DNA of 23,984 bases from G001797105 sp964528155 (GTDB taxonomy: Bacteria > Chloroflexota > Anaerolineae > Anaerolineales > E44-bin32): positions 1 through 23,984 of the forward strand of contig CAZGRL010000057.1 in NCBI GenBank assembly GCA_964528155.1. The letters run 5' to 3'. Of this stretch, positions 6,633 through 14,830 are shown piece after piece. Positions within the stretch are counted from its first letter, which is position 1, and each line of letters begins with the position of its first letter. Made by a program: the position numbers and the translations under genes. A model generated the notes under the pieces. That model was not told the origin of the DNA. It did not search any database and saw only the letters and a list, made by a program, of their open reading frames with translations.

Positions 6633-8480
6633 TTAGCCCAGAAGCATAGCCTGGGCGAAGACGGATGAGAACCGGGGATGCCCGGCCAGTTCGAGGTAGC
6701 CAATGCGGGAGGCCAACGCCCGCGCCTCGGCCCGCCTGGCGCGTGAGATGAGCGCCTGCTTTGCGCCCATGCCAGCGGCGTTCCCCACCTGGCGGAATCG
6801 CTCAAGCGGTAGCCTGGGAAGCAGTCCGATCTCGATCGCGCTTGCGACGTCGATGTAGCTGCCGAACGCGCCAGCGATGATCACTGAATCAATATCCTCC
6901 GCCTTCCGTCCGCTCGACTCGATCAACAACTCGATGCCGGCGCGCATGGCGCCCTTGGCGAGCTGCAGTTGGCGTACGTCCCGTTGGGTGAAGGTGATGG
7001 CGCCCCGTCGCAGATCGCCGCTATCCCCGCTGTGCAGATCGGGCTCGTCGACCAGAACGAACTCGCGCACGCCGCCGACATCGCGCACCCGCGGGTGTTT
7101 GTGCATGCGCCCGTTGCGATCGAGCACTCCGGCGAGCGTGAGCTGGGCCATGGTATCGACAATGCCCGACCCGCACAATCCAACCGGAGGGCCGCCGCCG
7201 ATCGTCTGATATTCCACTCGATCATCGACCAATCGCAAACGCTCGATGACGCCGCTGGCCGCTCGCATTCCGTGTTTGATGTGGGCACCCTCGAAAGCCG
7301 GGCCGGAGGCGCACGATGCACTGGTCAGAGCTCCTCCATCACATAGACACACTTCGGTGTTGGTGCCGATGTCGATTGCCAGGGCGACACCGGTGCAACG
7401 CTCGATCTCCGTTGCCAGGAGCATGGCCACGTGATCGGCGCCGACGAAGCCGGCGACGACCGCCGGAACGTGAATGTAGCATCCGGGTGAAAACTTCAGT
7501 CCCAGATCGCGCGCCCTGATGTCCAGTGGGGAGGCCACCGCGGGAACGTACGGAGCCCGAGCGAGCTGCCTCACCGGAAGTCCGAGGAAGAGGTGGTGCA
7601 TCGCCGTGTTGCCCACGATGACTGCGTCGACGATGTGATCCGCCTTCGCCTCGATCTCGGCGCAGAGCTCGGAGGCGACTCGATTCAGCTCCTGGGCCAC
7701 AAGCTCCCGCAGCAGCGATGCACTTCCCTCATCCTTGTCGGCCAGAGTAATACGGGCGATGACATCTTCGCCATAGGAGATCTGAGGATTCATCAAACCG
7801 CGTGTGGCCAGGGTCTTGCCCGTGGAAAGATCGACCAGATACGCCGCGATCTTGGTCGTGCCCAGGTCTACCGCAAGGCCAATCGCAGGCGCGCCGTTCG
7901 GAAGCAGGCCGACGACTTCGTTCCCACGCACAACGGCCTGACCACGCCAGCCAGCCTCTGTTGAATCGACACTGGCACGCAGGCAAGGCGAGATGAGACG
8001 CAGCACATCGATATCGACCGTCGTTACGCTCAGGTCATGCTGCTCCTGCAGCGCGTCGATGAGGCGTTCGGCGTCGGCTCGAAGGTCGCTCAAAGTAGGG
8101 GGCGTCAGGGTGACTGGATAGGCAACGGCCGCGGGGTCGGGCTTCACATCCAACTCCTCGCCTTCGACCTGCGTGCGTTGTTCGGAAATCAACGACTCGA
8201 GCGGCACCCTCACCCTGCAGTCAGAGAGCGGAGTAGCGCGGCACGCCAACCGATAACCCTGAGAGATCTGTTCCGGCCGCAGGAATTCCTCTTCTTCAGG
8301 CTGGGGCGACGACACCTCACCGTCCACAACCTGGACGATGCACGTGCCACAATCACCGGACCCGCCGCACACGTTGACCAGCCCCACTCCCAGGAATCGG
8401 GCGCATTCCAGCAACGTGCTCCCGGCGGAGCATTGCCCCCGTCTGCCCACAGGTTCGAAATCGATGAGATGATGCATCAT
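6633..8480 (-). CDS. [2Fe-2S]/ASKHA protein of the RACo-like corrinoid-activator family (DUF4445)
   Basis: This 615-residue protein starts with a plant-type [2Fe-2S] ferredoxin domain (about residues 1-95) whose ligands are C38, C44, C47 and C80. A linker follows, then an ASKHA ATPase-like fold with phosphate-loop motifs DLGTTK (205-210) and DIGTNTE (370-376), plus GLCGSGI (434-440) and AGAFGSYID (536-544). This order and length are those of RACo-type proteins, which use ATP to reduce inactive Co(II) corrinoid proteins in O-demethylase and methyltransferase systems. No methyltransferase or corrinoid-protein gene is in the window. The next genes downstream are two flavoproteins and a CCG Fe-S protein, 248 bp away. 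It could serve a corrinoid protein encoded elsewhere, or deliver electrons to the flavin/Fe-S complex. The family call is firm and the partner unknown. An ATGATG pair makes the exact start ambiguous by one codon. Confidence 0.92.
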   Translation of the reverse strand: MMHHLIDFEPVGRRGQCSAGSTLLECARFLGVGLVNVCGGSGDCGTCIVQVVDGEVSSPQPEEEEFLRPEQISQGYRLACRATPLSDCRVRVPLESLISEQRTQVEGEELDVKPDPAAVAYPVTLTPPTLSDLRADAERLIDALQEQHDLSVTTVDIDVLRLISPCLRASVDSTEAGWRGQAVVRGNEVVGLLPNGAPAIGLAVDLGTTKIAAYLVDLSTGKTLATRGLMNPQISYGEDVIARITLADKDEGSASLLRELVAQELNRVASELCAEIEAKADHIVDAVIVGNTAMHHLFLGLPVRQLARAPYVPAVASPLDIRARDLGLKFSPGCYIHVPAVVAGFVGADHVAMLLATEIERCTGVALAIDIGTNTEVCLCDGGALTSASCASGPAFEGAHIKHGMRAASGVIERLRLVDDRVEYQTIGGGPPVGLCGSGIVDTMAQLTLAGVLDRNGRMHKHPRVRDVGGVREFVLVDEPDLHSGDSGDLRRGAITFTQRDVRQLQLAKGAMRAGIELLIESSGRKAEDIDSVIIAGAFGSYIDVASAIEIGLLPRLPLERFRQVGNAAGMGAKQALISRARRAEARALASRIGYLELAGHPRFSSVFAQAMLLG

Positions 8481-8973
8481 CTACCCCGCGTGATTATAGA
8501 CCCTGTGTCGGGAGGTCCTTCGGCCGTGGCCACGCGGCACGAAGGCCTGGGCCAGGCTAGCGCCTACGGACTCTGCCTCACGCGCCGGCGTGGGCCCTTT
8601 GTCGGCTTCAACGGACTGCCTCTGCGGTGTCAGGGGCGATGGAAGGAGAACCCGAGACCCATCGACGGTGTTCGAGGGCTCTTGATGATTTCTCGAGAGA
8701 CTCTGACGATGTGGATCTGGCGAATTCGAGGAGTGGACGAGTCGCGCGCTATCATCTGGAGCAGCATCCGTTTGATGACCTTCTCGGCCGTACCAATCCT
8801 CAGCGGGGCCACGGCGATCTTCGCCAGGGAGGGATTGCGGCTGCTGTTCCCGCTGGTCGGCCCTGGATCCGTCGTCGAGGCTGCGCGAGCGTGAGGCCCG
8901 GACGATCCGCCAATTTCACGCTGAGAATCCCCGAGCCAGGAAAGATGAAGGTAGAGCCCATGGGCTGCCTCCC
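8481..8973. other. Intergenic region without a recognised gene
   Basis: About 490 bp separate the RACo-like gene start from the end of the glycosyltransferase gene. An open frame on the + strand (8627-8980) runs through it, but its codons look like noncoding GC-rich sequence and I recognise no family. A 12-bp palindrome, AGCCCATGGGCT, lies at 8957-8968 just past the glycosyltransferase stop. I see no tRNA and no strong terminator. Confidence 0.55.
8493..8498 (-). promoter_or_regulatory. Possible -10 box for the RACo-like gene, near-leaderless
   Basis: A perfect TATAAT on the - strand ends 12 nt before the ATG at 8480. No convincing -35 box lies upstream. If used, the transcript leader would be only about 5-7 nt, too short for the GGGG upstream of the ATG to act as a full ribosome site. 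Confidence 0.3.
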
Positions 8974-10935
8974 TTACTGAACACTCTGTCTCTTCCAGAC
9001 CTTGGCGAAAACGGCTCCTTCCCTCTCGACCTCATATGCCAGCTTGAAGTCGTCTGTTCCCCACCCTTCGGAATCTCGATACGTGCATGTCACGACAAAA
9101 TCGGCCTGGGGTATGTTGCGTCGGCCGGTCACCAGTTTCAGATCGGATCTCAAGTATGGCGGAACCTGATTGGACTGCGGGATGGCCAGGACCGTCGCAT
9201 TTGCTTCGGCGATAGAGCTGACAGCTTCAACTGCTTCCCGATATGAGATGCACCAGGAATCCAACTGGTACTCGCCATCTGCCCCTGAAGTGCCCCCGGT
9301 GAAGAGATTGAAGTATGTGTACTCGTAGGGATGAAGCGTGACGATCCCGGTGATCCCCGGGAATAGGATAAGTCCAGCCAACAAGACACCTGAGAGCTTG
9401 AATCGCAGAGCGGAACCCGCAAACTCTATTCCCTTCCCGGCAAGAATGAAGAATGGAGGTAAGGCAAACAACAATTGGCGTATGTTGCCATACACACCCA
9501 TCCCAAAGAACAACAGGCCGATCGGCGGGAGGGCACCCCAAAGTCCGATGATGACGTGTTCGACTTTGAGAGTCCCATGTCGAACGACGAGCCACCTCCA
9601 AATGACTGCAACGAATCCGATGATCACGAAAATGACGACCGGCTCGGTCAGTTCAAGTCCGGCGAGAGTAGGGAAATACGTCCAGGGCAGGTTAGTCGAG
9701 CTGAACACTTGCCCCTGGAACAGGACATTGTGGCTGGGGAAGTTGCCAACCTGGAGCATGCTCTCGACGAGGCGTCCGACCGGATCGGGCCAGAGATATG
9801 GCCATGTCGCCACCGTCACGCACGCCGCCACAACCCAATAGAGGATCAACGGGTACACGGCACTCACCTGACGGCGAAGCAGAAAGCCCAGACTGATCAA
9901 CCCACCGGCGAAGGCCCCGATCTGTCGGACGCAGATCAGGAGTCCCAGTAAGACGCCCGCCGAGAGCATGGTCGTGCTTGAGGTCGCCTTCTTTGAGAAC
10001 CCCCAGAGTTCGCCGAACGAACGCAGGCGAATGCTGCAGGCGATCAAGGCGGAGAAGATCAAGATCGGCGCAAGGATCTGCCGCAGCAAACTCATCATGC
10101 CGTCGTATTTGGCCAGGTATAAGTCCACCGGCGTCTTGGAGGCATCCGTAGCGATCCATTCGAAGATGCGCTGGATGGGTGCCGGTGCCCGGCCATTGAA
10201 TGCGGCCACCACGAGTCCCCTTCCGGCGTGCTCGATCGAGCGTGCAAGCAGCAGGTCAACTGCAAGAAGGCATGCGACGATGCAGAAGGCGAGTAGAAGC
10301 CTCTTTTGTCCCACACGAAGGTCATGCCACTCCGCCTTGATCATCTCCCATCTGGTCGGAGCAACCGTCTTTCGCTGCTCACCTGGTATCTCCGTACGAG
10401 CGACATTCGCTCTTGTCGATTGGCCGAGCCACTTCAATCCAACCGCCAGGCTGGCTACGAACAAGGTCATAAAGGGGATATCCTTCTGGTTGATGAAGGC
10501 GTGACCGATCAGCAGGGGCTGTGTGGCGAAGAGGATGGTCGTTATCCAGGCATACGTCTGAGCCATGAACTTTCGACAGATAAGATAGAAGGCCAACACG
10601 CCGATAAGGAACATTGCGTAGTTCGTTAGATGTCGACCATCCGGCACACTCCAACTGGGGACAAGATTGTGGATGATCCGTGAACTCGAGACAAAAGCCA
10701 TGAAGTAGACAGGCCCATGATCCGCCAGAGCCGGGAGCGAAAAGTAGTCCCCTGAGCCGCCGTATGCCAGAAGGGCTTGCTCGCCTGTTTCGGCGTTTGC
10801 CCCCTCATCGAGCGAAATCCCGTAGTCATTTCCGAGCCAGAGGCCGACGATGACTCCTATCAGAAGGAGGGAAATCACAGGCCAGTGCGCCCACCAGAAA
10901 GAACGCAAGCCTGCAGATACAGAAGATGTCTCCAC
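8974..10935 (-). CDS. Membrane glycosyltransferase, GT39 (PMT/ArnT)-like
   Basis: This 653-residue polytopic membrane protein opens with a transmembrane helix (about 18-36) followed by an outside loop with SLDEGANAE, whose acidic pair D43-E44 fits the catalytic position of GT-C enzymes. DHGPVYF (72-78) and NQKDIPF (149-155) are further family-style motifs; the latter resembles the NPKDIPF box of this family. Around ten more hydrophobic segments follow and the last ~100 residues form a soluble tail. GT-C enzymes use polyprenyl-phosphate sugars to glycosylate proteins or lipids on the outer face of the membrane. The start is GTG at 10935 with a GGAG about 10 nt upstream. It stands alone between the redox cluster and the oppositely oriented small-gene block, so its acceptor is unknown. 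Confidence 0.85.
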   Translation of the reverse strand: METSSVSAGLRSFWWAHWPVISLLLIGVIVGLWLGNDYGISLDEGANAETGEQALLAYGGSGDYFSLPALADHGPVYFMAFVSSSRIIHNLVPSWSVPDGRHLTNYAMFLIGVLAFYLICRKFMAQTYAWITTILFATQPLLIGHAFINQKDIPFMTLFVASLAVGLKWLGQSTRANVARTEIPGEQRKTVAPTRWEMIKAEWHDLRVGQKRLLLAFCIVACLLAVDLLLARSIEHAGRGLVVAAFNGRAPAPIQRIFEWIATDASKTPVDLYLAKYDGMMSLLRQILAPILIFSALIACSIRLRSFGELWGFSKKATSSTTMLSAGVLLGLLICVRQIGAFAGGLISLGFLLRRQVSAVYPLILYWVVAACVTVATWPYLWPDPVGRLVESMLQVGNFPSHNVLFQGQVFSSTNLPWTYFPTLAGLELTEPVVIFVIIGFVAVIWRWLVVRHGTLKVEHVIIGLWGALPPIGLLFFGMGVYGNIRQLLFALPPFFILAGKGIEFAGSALRFKLSGVLLAGLILFPGITGIVTLHPYEYTYFNLFTGGTSGADGEYQLDSWCISYREAVEAVSSIAEANATVLAIPQSNQVPPYLRSDLKLVTGRRNIPQADFVVTCTYRDSEGWGTDDFKLAYEVEREGAVFAKVWKRQSVQ

Positions 10936-11080
10936 AAGATGGGTCTCCGCACAGTGCCGTTCAGTGGCGAAGGGCAGGTGGAAGGCACACGCTGTCGGGG
11001 CTGCCGGGCAGCGGGCTGCTCAGCCCTGCTTTGCACTGATCTGTGCCGCGTGATCAATGACGAGATCGCTACTATTCTAA

Positions 11081-11321
11081 GCGCAAACCGCACGATCATT
11101 CGGTCACTTCATCATCGCCGTTCCATTCAGCATGGCCATCGGCGATCCACTACGCAACACGCGGGTGGTCTCGTTTGGGATCGCCGCCTGCCTGGCGGTG
11201 CATTCGTTGGGAGTGGTACCTGGCGCCGTCCGCGGCATCCCAACCTTCTGGCGAGGCGCTGACGCCTCTCCGGCCTGGGGGCCTGGCTGTCCTGCTCGTC
11301 CTCCGACGGCTGATCGGGTAG
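11081..11321 (+). pseudogene. Remnant of a small integral-membrane protein, frameshifted
   Basis: Frame 2 opens after a TAA at 11078-11080 and encodes two hydrophobic segments (HFIIAVPFSMAIGDP and SFGIAACLAVHSLGVVPGAV) ending GIPTFWR. Near 11255 the membrane-like sequence moves to frame 3, where GGLAVLLVLRRLIG precedes a TAG at 11319-11321. Joined by one frame change, this is a plausible C-terminal part of a multi-helix protein ending in a transmembrane helix and a basic tail. The 5' end is missing. I cannot name the family, and the continuity across the shift is judged by hydrophobicity only. Confidence 0.38.
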
Positions 11322-11436
11322 ACCCCGCGCACAGGGCGGGCCGAGCGAGGCGGCCGGCAGCAACTCCGACTGGATCCATCCGAAGCATGCGTGCTTTAAT
11401 GGAACACGTCCTGCTCGATTCCGCGAGGCCGAGCTC

Positions 11437-11967
11437 ATGCCGCCCGACATCGTGCTCGTGGATCACGATCCCAAATGGGCCGAGATGGCCAGGGCCGAGG
11501 CTTGGCGTATCTCGCGCGCCCTGGGCCATGAGGTGGTCGCCATCCACCACATCGGCAGCACGGCCATCCCCGGGATCAAAGCCAAGCCCGTGCTTGACTT
11601 CCTGGTGTTTGTGAGGGATCTGGATTCGCTCGACGCAAGCAGCAGCGAGCTCGAAGCGATCGGATATGTCGACCGCGGTGAGTTCGGCATACCAGGCCGC
11701 AGATACTTCGTGAAAGAGATCGAAGAGATTCGATCGCACCAATTGCATTGCTTCCTGGACGGCGATCCTGAGGGTGAACGCCACATACTGTTTAGAGACT
11801 ACCTGCGCGCCTATCCGGACGAGGCGGAACAATACGAGCGCCTCAAGATGGGCCTGGCAGCGCAGTTCAAGAATGACACCAATGCGTACGCCGATGCAAA
11901 GACGGAGCACGTTCGACAAGTTGAACACAAGGCGAGAGATTGGAAAGAGAAGAGAGAGGACACGTGA
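11437..11967 (+). CDS. GrpB family protein (nucleotidyltransferase-like fold)
   Basis: This 176-residue protein matches the GrpB/UPF0157 family end to end. HHIGSTAIPGIKAKPVLDF (about 37-55) carries the Gly-Ser signature of the nucleotidyltransferase fold and a downstream Asp (D54). HCFLDGD, ILFRDYLRAYPDEAEQYERL and the helical charged C-terminus complete the pattern. Relatives are about 165-180 residues and have no agreed substrate; some are fused to dephospho-CoA kinase. The ATG has a GAGG about 9 nt upstream. The gene stands alone, followed by repeat copy B. Confidence 0.93.
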   Translation: MPPDIVLVDHDPKWAEMARAEAWRISRALGHEVVAIHHIGSTAIPGIKAKPVLDFLVFVRDLDSLDASSSELEAIGYVDRGEFGIPGRRYFVKEIEEIRSHQLHCFLDGDPEGERHILFRDYLRAYPDEAEQYERLKMGLAAQFKNDTNAYADAKTEHVRQVEHKARDWKEKREDT

Positions 11968-12046
11968 TCCTGGGTGGACATCGAGCGGATACGAGCTCGG
12001 GCGCCCCCAATCCGGATAACGACCTCTGTTGAGTCGAACTGCTCCA

Positions 12047-12175
12047 ATGCCCGAATCATGCGGGAAGGGATGGCCGAGGTCGTCCTCAACGGAGCGCTCC
12101 AACAACGGCCATTTGCGGAAGGGGGCCGAGGGGCGTGGGACGTTGATGGGGGAAACGCGATCTCCCCCGATCACC
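12047..12175 (+). repeat. Dispersed non-coding repeat, copy B
   Basis: The second copy has ATGCCCGA (12047-12054), GGGATGGCCGA (12067-12077), CAACAACGGCCATTTGCGGA (12100-12119) and GGGGGAAACGC (12148-12158), followed by CTCCCCC that can pair back on the GGGGGA block. The order, strand and 48-base spacing of the last two blocks match copy A. It lies 80 bp behind the grpB-type gene, in a + strand gap without a credible coding frame. Confidence 0.75.
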
Positions 12176-12275
12176 CCCACAAATGCAGTGTGCATCCTGT
12201 GCTTGGACTCGCCTGGCAATGATCGCCCGGCTTCATGCCAGGGCAACGGGGATGCACCCGGACCCATTTCACAAG

Positions 12276-12305
12276 TTGACACTTCGTGTTGCCTCGTGCG
12301 ATGAT
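12276..12305 (+). promoter_or_regulatory. Putative sigma-70-type promoter of the secreted-protein gene
   Basis: A consensus TTGACA at 12276-12281 is followed 18 bp later by GATGAT (12300-12305), a partial -10 match. It lies about 70 bp before the ATG at 12375 and downstream of a 7-bp hairpin (12212-12218 with 12236-12242) and repeat copy B. Confidence 0.42.
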
Positions 12306-12374
12306 AGCCATCCAGGATGCCTGTCGATGTAGTTGAGGTCAGTTTCTTGTGAAGTGGTTCACGTGGAGGACGGT

Positions 12375-12932
12375 ATGTGGACCCGTCGATTGGTCCTTCC
12401 CCTCTTCGTAGCATCCATCGCATTTCTGGTTTCAGCGGCTTCTCCAGGAACCGCGCAAGCGAAAGGGCGATCCGCCAAGCTGATCGTTTACAGTGACGGG
12501 ACGGCGGTCGAGGTAGCGACGCCTTCTCTGTCGGCATTTGACTCTTTCGCCGACTTCAGCGAATCCATCCCCCAGCCTCGGGACATTTTCGACGAAGGTT
12601 TCTGGATCATTCGCTACGGTCTCGACGAAGAGTCAGGCGAGTATCGAGCGTTCGACCGGCTTCGCCTGGTTCCGGCGGCCAACTCGTCGGGGACTAGCGT
12701 GTACTACGAGGGGCTCATGAGCGGTTGGTCCGAGTACGACGCGAAATGGTACCGGGGACAGCCCGGAGTTCTGGCCATGCTCAGGTCTAGTCTCGAGAAG
12801 GCCCGATCGCCCAACTACTCCATGCCCTCCATGTCGGATCTATCGATCGCGGGAGTCGGTGTGTTGCTGGGGGTAAGGCTTGCCCTGATCCTGAACAGCT
12901 TCTACCGCGGCCGATACGATCAGAGACGCTGA
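12375..12932 (+). CDS. Secreted or membrane-anchored protein of unknown function
   Basis: The ATG at 12375 is preceded by GGAGGA at 12365-12370, an excellent ribosome site, and gives a clean signal peptide: MWTRR, a hydrophobic core, then a likely cleavage after AQA at residue 29. An upstream in-frame ATG at 12333 would bury this signal, so I reject it. The mature part has about 130 residues rich in Ser, Asp and aromatic residues with no motif I recognise. A weakly hydrophobic stretch near the C-terminus (about 157-175) is followed by a basic tail, which would suit a membrane anchor facing outward. The protein is 185 residues. It starts a run of small + strand genes, each with its own ribosome site, so a shared job is not implied. 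Confidence 0.7.
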   Translation: MWTRRLVLPLFVASIAFLVSAASPGTAQAKGRSAKLIVYSDGTAVEVATPSLSAFDSFADFSESIPQPRDIFDEGFWIIRYGLDEESGEYRAFDRLRLVPAANSSGTSVYYEGLMSGWSEYDAKWYRGQPGVLAMLRSSLEKARSPNYSMPSMSDLSIAGVGVLLGVRLALILNSFYRGRYDQRR

Positions 12933-12983
12933 CGTGCACTTCAAGAGGCACGATCGAAAAGGGATGTTGGGGAAGAGTTACTT

Positions 12984-13427
12984 GTGAGACAAACGCGCTA
13001 TCAGGCCCTGATCGTCCGAGGCGATCATGTCCTGCTGATCAAGCACAAGGAACACGCGTCCGGCCGGGAGTACTGGTTGCTCCCTGGCGGCGGGCGCGAG
13101 CCCGGTGAGACCCCGGAAGCATGCGTGGCGCGTGAAGCGAAGGAAGAGACGCATTTGACGGTGCGCGTTGAGCGCCTGTTGTTCGACGAACCCGTGCTAC
13201 CTGAGGGCGGATACCGACGCCGCAAGACATACCTATGCACACCGGTGGCGGGTGAGGCCTCGCCGGGCTACGAGCCGGAAGGTGAGGCGGCTGAGGTCTA
13301 TGCAATCATCCAGGTCGGCTGGTTCGATTTACGAACGGAAGCCGGCTGGGGTTCCGACCTGATCGAGGACCCGTATACGTACCCGCAATTGCACCGGGCG
13401 CGTGAGGCGCTGGGCCATTGTGATTGA
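12984..13427 (+). CDS. NUDIX hydrolase
   Basis: This 147-residue protein carries a complete Nudix box: G36, five residues, E42, seven residues, R50-E51, then E54-E55. These residues bind the metal and catalyse pyrophosphate hydrolysis of nucleoside diphosphate-linked substrates. The core strand before it (ALIVRGDHVLLIKHK) and the LLPGGG turn are typical. The substrate, such as an oxidised dNTP, NDP-sugar or cofactor, is not predictable. The GTG at 12984 is chosen because an upstream ATG at 12964 runs into a stop; GGGGAAGAG lies just before the GTG. The gene starts 51 bp after the secreted-protein gene. Confidence 0.94.
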   Translation: MRQTRYQALIVRGDHVLLIKHKEHASGREYWLLPGGGREPGETPEACVAREAKEETHLTVRVERLLFDEPVLPEGGYRRRKTYLCTPVAGEASPGYEPEGEAAEVYAIIQVGWFDLRTEAGWGSDLIEDPYTYPQLHRAREALGHCD

Positions 13428-13572
13428 TCGGCGGCGATTCGCATCCGCCATCGAGTTCGTCCGCCTCTGATAGACTTGTCCGTATCCTTCCCTTGGAAGA
13501 CCGAACCGCATACGCGCTTCGAACCGCCCCTGAAGGCCGGAAAACCAACTCACGACCCCCAAGGAGCAGACA

Positions 13573-13989
13573 ATGGCCGATCTCAAAACCAAAGCGACCA
13601 AAGTAAGCGTCAGCAAGTTCCTGCGCGCGATCTCGGACGAAGGGAAGAGAAAGGACAGCCTGGCCCTCCGGGACATGATGACAGAGGTGACCAAGGCCAA
13701 GCCTGAGATGTGGGGTCCGAGCATTGTCGGATTCGGGCGCTATCGCTACAAGTACGCCAGCGGCAGGGAAGGTGAGTGGCCGCTGGTCGGCTTCTCGCCC
13801 CGCAAGCAGAACCTGACGCTCTACATCATGTCCGGTTTCGAAGGGTACGATGAGCTGTTGGAGAAACTCGGCAAACACAAGACGGGTAAGTCTTGTCTGT
13901 ATATCAAATCCCTGGATGACGTTCACGTCCCCACGCTGAAGAAGCTGATCCGTAAATCCGTCAAGCACATGCGCAAGACCAACACATGA
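13573..13989 (+). CDS. DUF1801 domain protein
   Basis: This 138-residue protein is a full-length DUF1801 (YdhG-like) protein. The segments MWGPSIVGFGRYRYKYASGR, GFSPRKQNLTLYIMSGFEGY, LGKHKTGKSCLYIK and the C-terminal LKKLIRKSV follow the family consensus closely. The fold is small and alpha/beta; the biochemical role is unknown and some relatives are linked to iron or stress proteins. AAGGAG lies 7 nt before the ATG. It is separated by 64 bp from the next small gene, which could be cotranscribed. Confidence 0.93.
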   Translation: MADLKTKATKVSVSKFLRAISDEGKRKDSLALRDMMTEVTKAKPEMWGPSIVGFGRYRYKYASGREGEWPLVGFSPRKQNLTLYIMSGFEGYDELLEKLGKHKTGKSCLYIKSLDDVHVPTLKKLIRKSVKHMRKTNT

Positions 13990-14053
13990 GGTAGATCTGT
14001 GAGTTGGCGTATGCGGGGCTGTGACCCCCATGAGGCAACTACGGAGGTAGAGC

Positions 14054-14473
14054 ATGTCGAAGGCTGCGGTGAAGGGGAAAGGAACGAAAGACAGCCCGTG
14101 GGCTCTCCTGACGCCACCGGGCAAATCCGAGTACACGGCCTACCGCGATGAAGCGGCCGAGCCGCCGGCCCTGGTGGTGATCGTGGGCAAGACCGAGCTG
14201 TGCTATCAACTGCGTTGCATCGACGACCTGCACAGCATGCTCAAGGCCAAGGGAGATTGGATGCCGCTTGGCAGCGCCGACGAGCAGAAGCCGGCCGCCG
14301 CCGGCACGGTAGAGGCCTGGGGCCGGGCCAAGAGCAACCCTGTCGGAGGATGGTACGGGTTGAAGAAGGGGCTGCGCGGTCGCTTCGCCAATTATGTCCC
14401 ACCGGTCCTGGAAGCCCTTGGTCTGGCCGAAGTCGAGCACAACCCTCGCAACAATCGAATGCGGGCCTCCTAG
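14054..14473 (+). CDS. Small conserved protein of unknown function
   Basis: This 139-residue soluble protein has a regular codon pattern and a strong ribosome site (CGGAGG, 7 nt before the ATG). Sequence blocks such as SPWALLTPPGKSEYTAYRD, LRCIDDLHSMLKAKGDW, GSADEQKP, NPVGGWYGLKKGLRGRF and VEHNPRNNRM look like a conserved family I have seen annotated as an uncharacterised domain, but I cannot name it safely. No signal peptide, membrane segment or nucleotide-binding motif is visible. A conserved Cys pair (C50 and C55) is present in the middle. The gene follows the DUF1801 gene by 64 bp on the same strand. Confidence 0.82.
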   Translation: MSKAAVKGKGTKDSPWALLTPPGKSEYTAYRDEAAEPPALVVIVGKTELCYQLRCIDDLHSMLKAKGDWMPLGSADEQKPAAAGTVEAWGRAKSNPVGGWYGLKKGLRGRFANYVPPVLEALGLAEVEHNPRNNRMRAS

Positions 14474-14830
14474 GCCTCGGTTCAGGATCATGCCGCCTGT
14501 CTCGGCTGAGTAGATGCTCGGGAAGGCTGCCCATGGCGAACCCCGAAGGCGGCCAACGGCTCAGGCTGACCGGAACCTGCCGGCTTGCGGGCTGAATCGG
14601 AGGCCTGGGCTCTTGCGCCGGGCCTAGCGTCGGCCTCGACCCGAGGCCGATCCGGCTGACCTGCCAGGCCTGCGTCTTGCCTGTCCGTCGGGGCTGATCA
14701 AGGCGAAGTCTCCAGGATGGGCCGGATTATGTCAAGCTATGGAGTGGCCGGCAGGCTTCGAGGCGCCAGACGCCCGTGACCGGCTCCGGGCTCCCACGCG
14801 CGGGTAGTGGCAGGAGGGAGGAAGCCTGCC
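14474..14830. other. Intergenic region with a perfect hairpin
   Basis: About 355 bp hold no recognisable gene. TCGGCCTCG (14630-14638) and CGAGGCCGA (14642-14650) form a perfect 9-bp stem with a 3-nt loop, but no T tract follows. It may end transcription of the small-gene block. GGAGGGAGGAAG at 14813-14824 serves the next gene. Confidence 0.45.

Noticed and set aside
8037..8894. 285-codon + strand open frame
   Set aside because: First half is antisense to the RACo-like gene and the rest is GC-rich noncoding.
8957..8968. 12-bp palindrome AGCCCATGGGCT as a terminator
   Set aside because: Has no loop and no T tract; cannot form a normal hairpin.
8627..8980. 117-codon + strand frame, slightly dipeptidase-like (GHGDLRQGG)
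   Set aside because: Only one short similarity, no metal-ligand pattern, and no ribosome site.
12333..12374. Upstream ATG start for the secreted protein
   Set aside because: Would bury the signal peptide; the ATG at 12375 has the ribosome site.
11104..12537. 477-codon - strand open frame
   Set aside because: Antisense to the grpB-type gene and repeat copy B; random composition, no domain.
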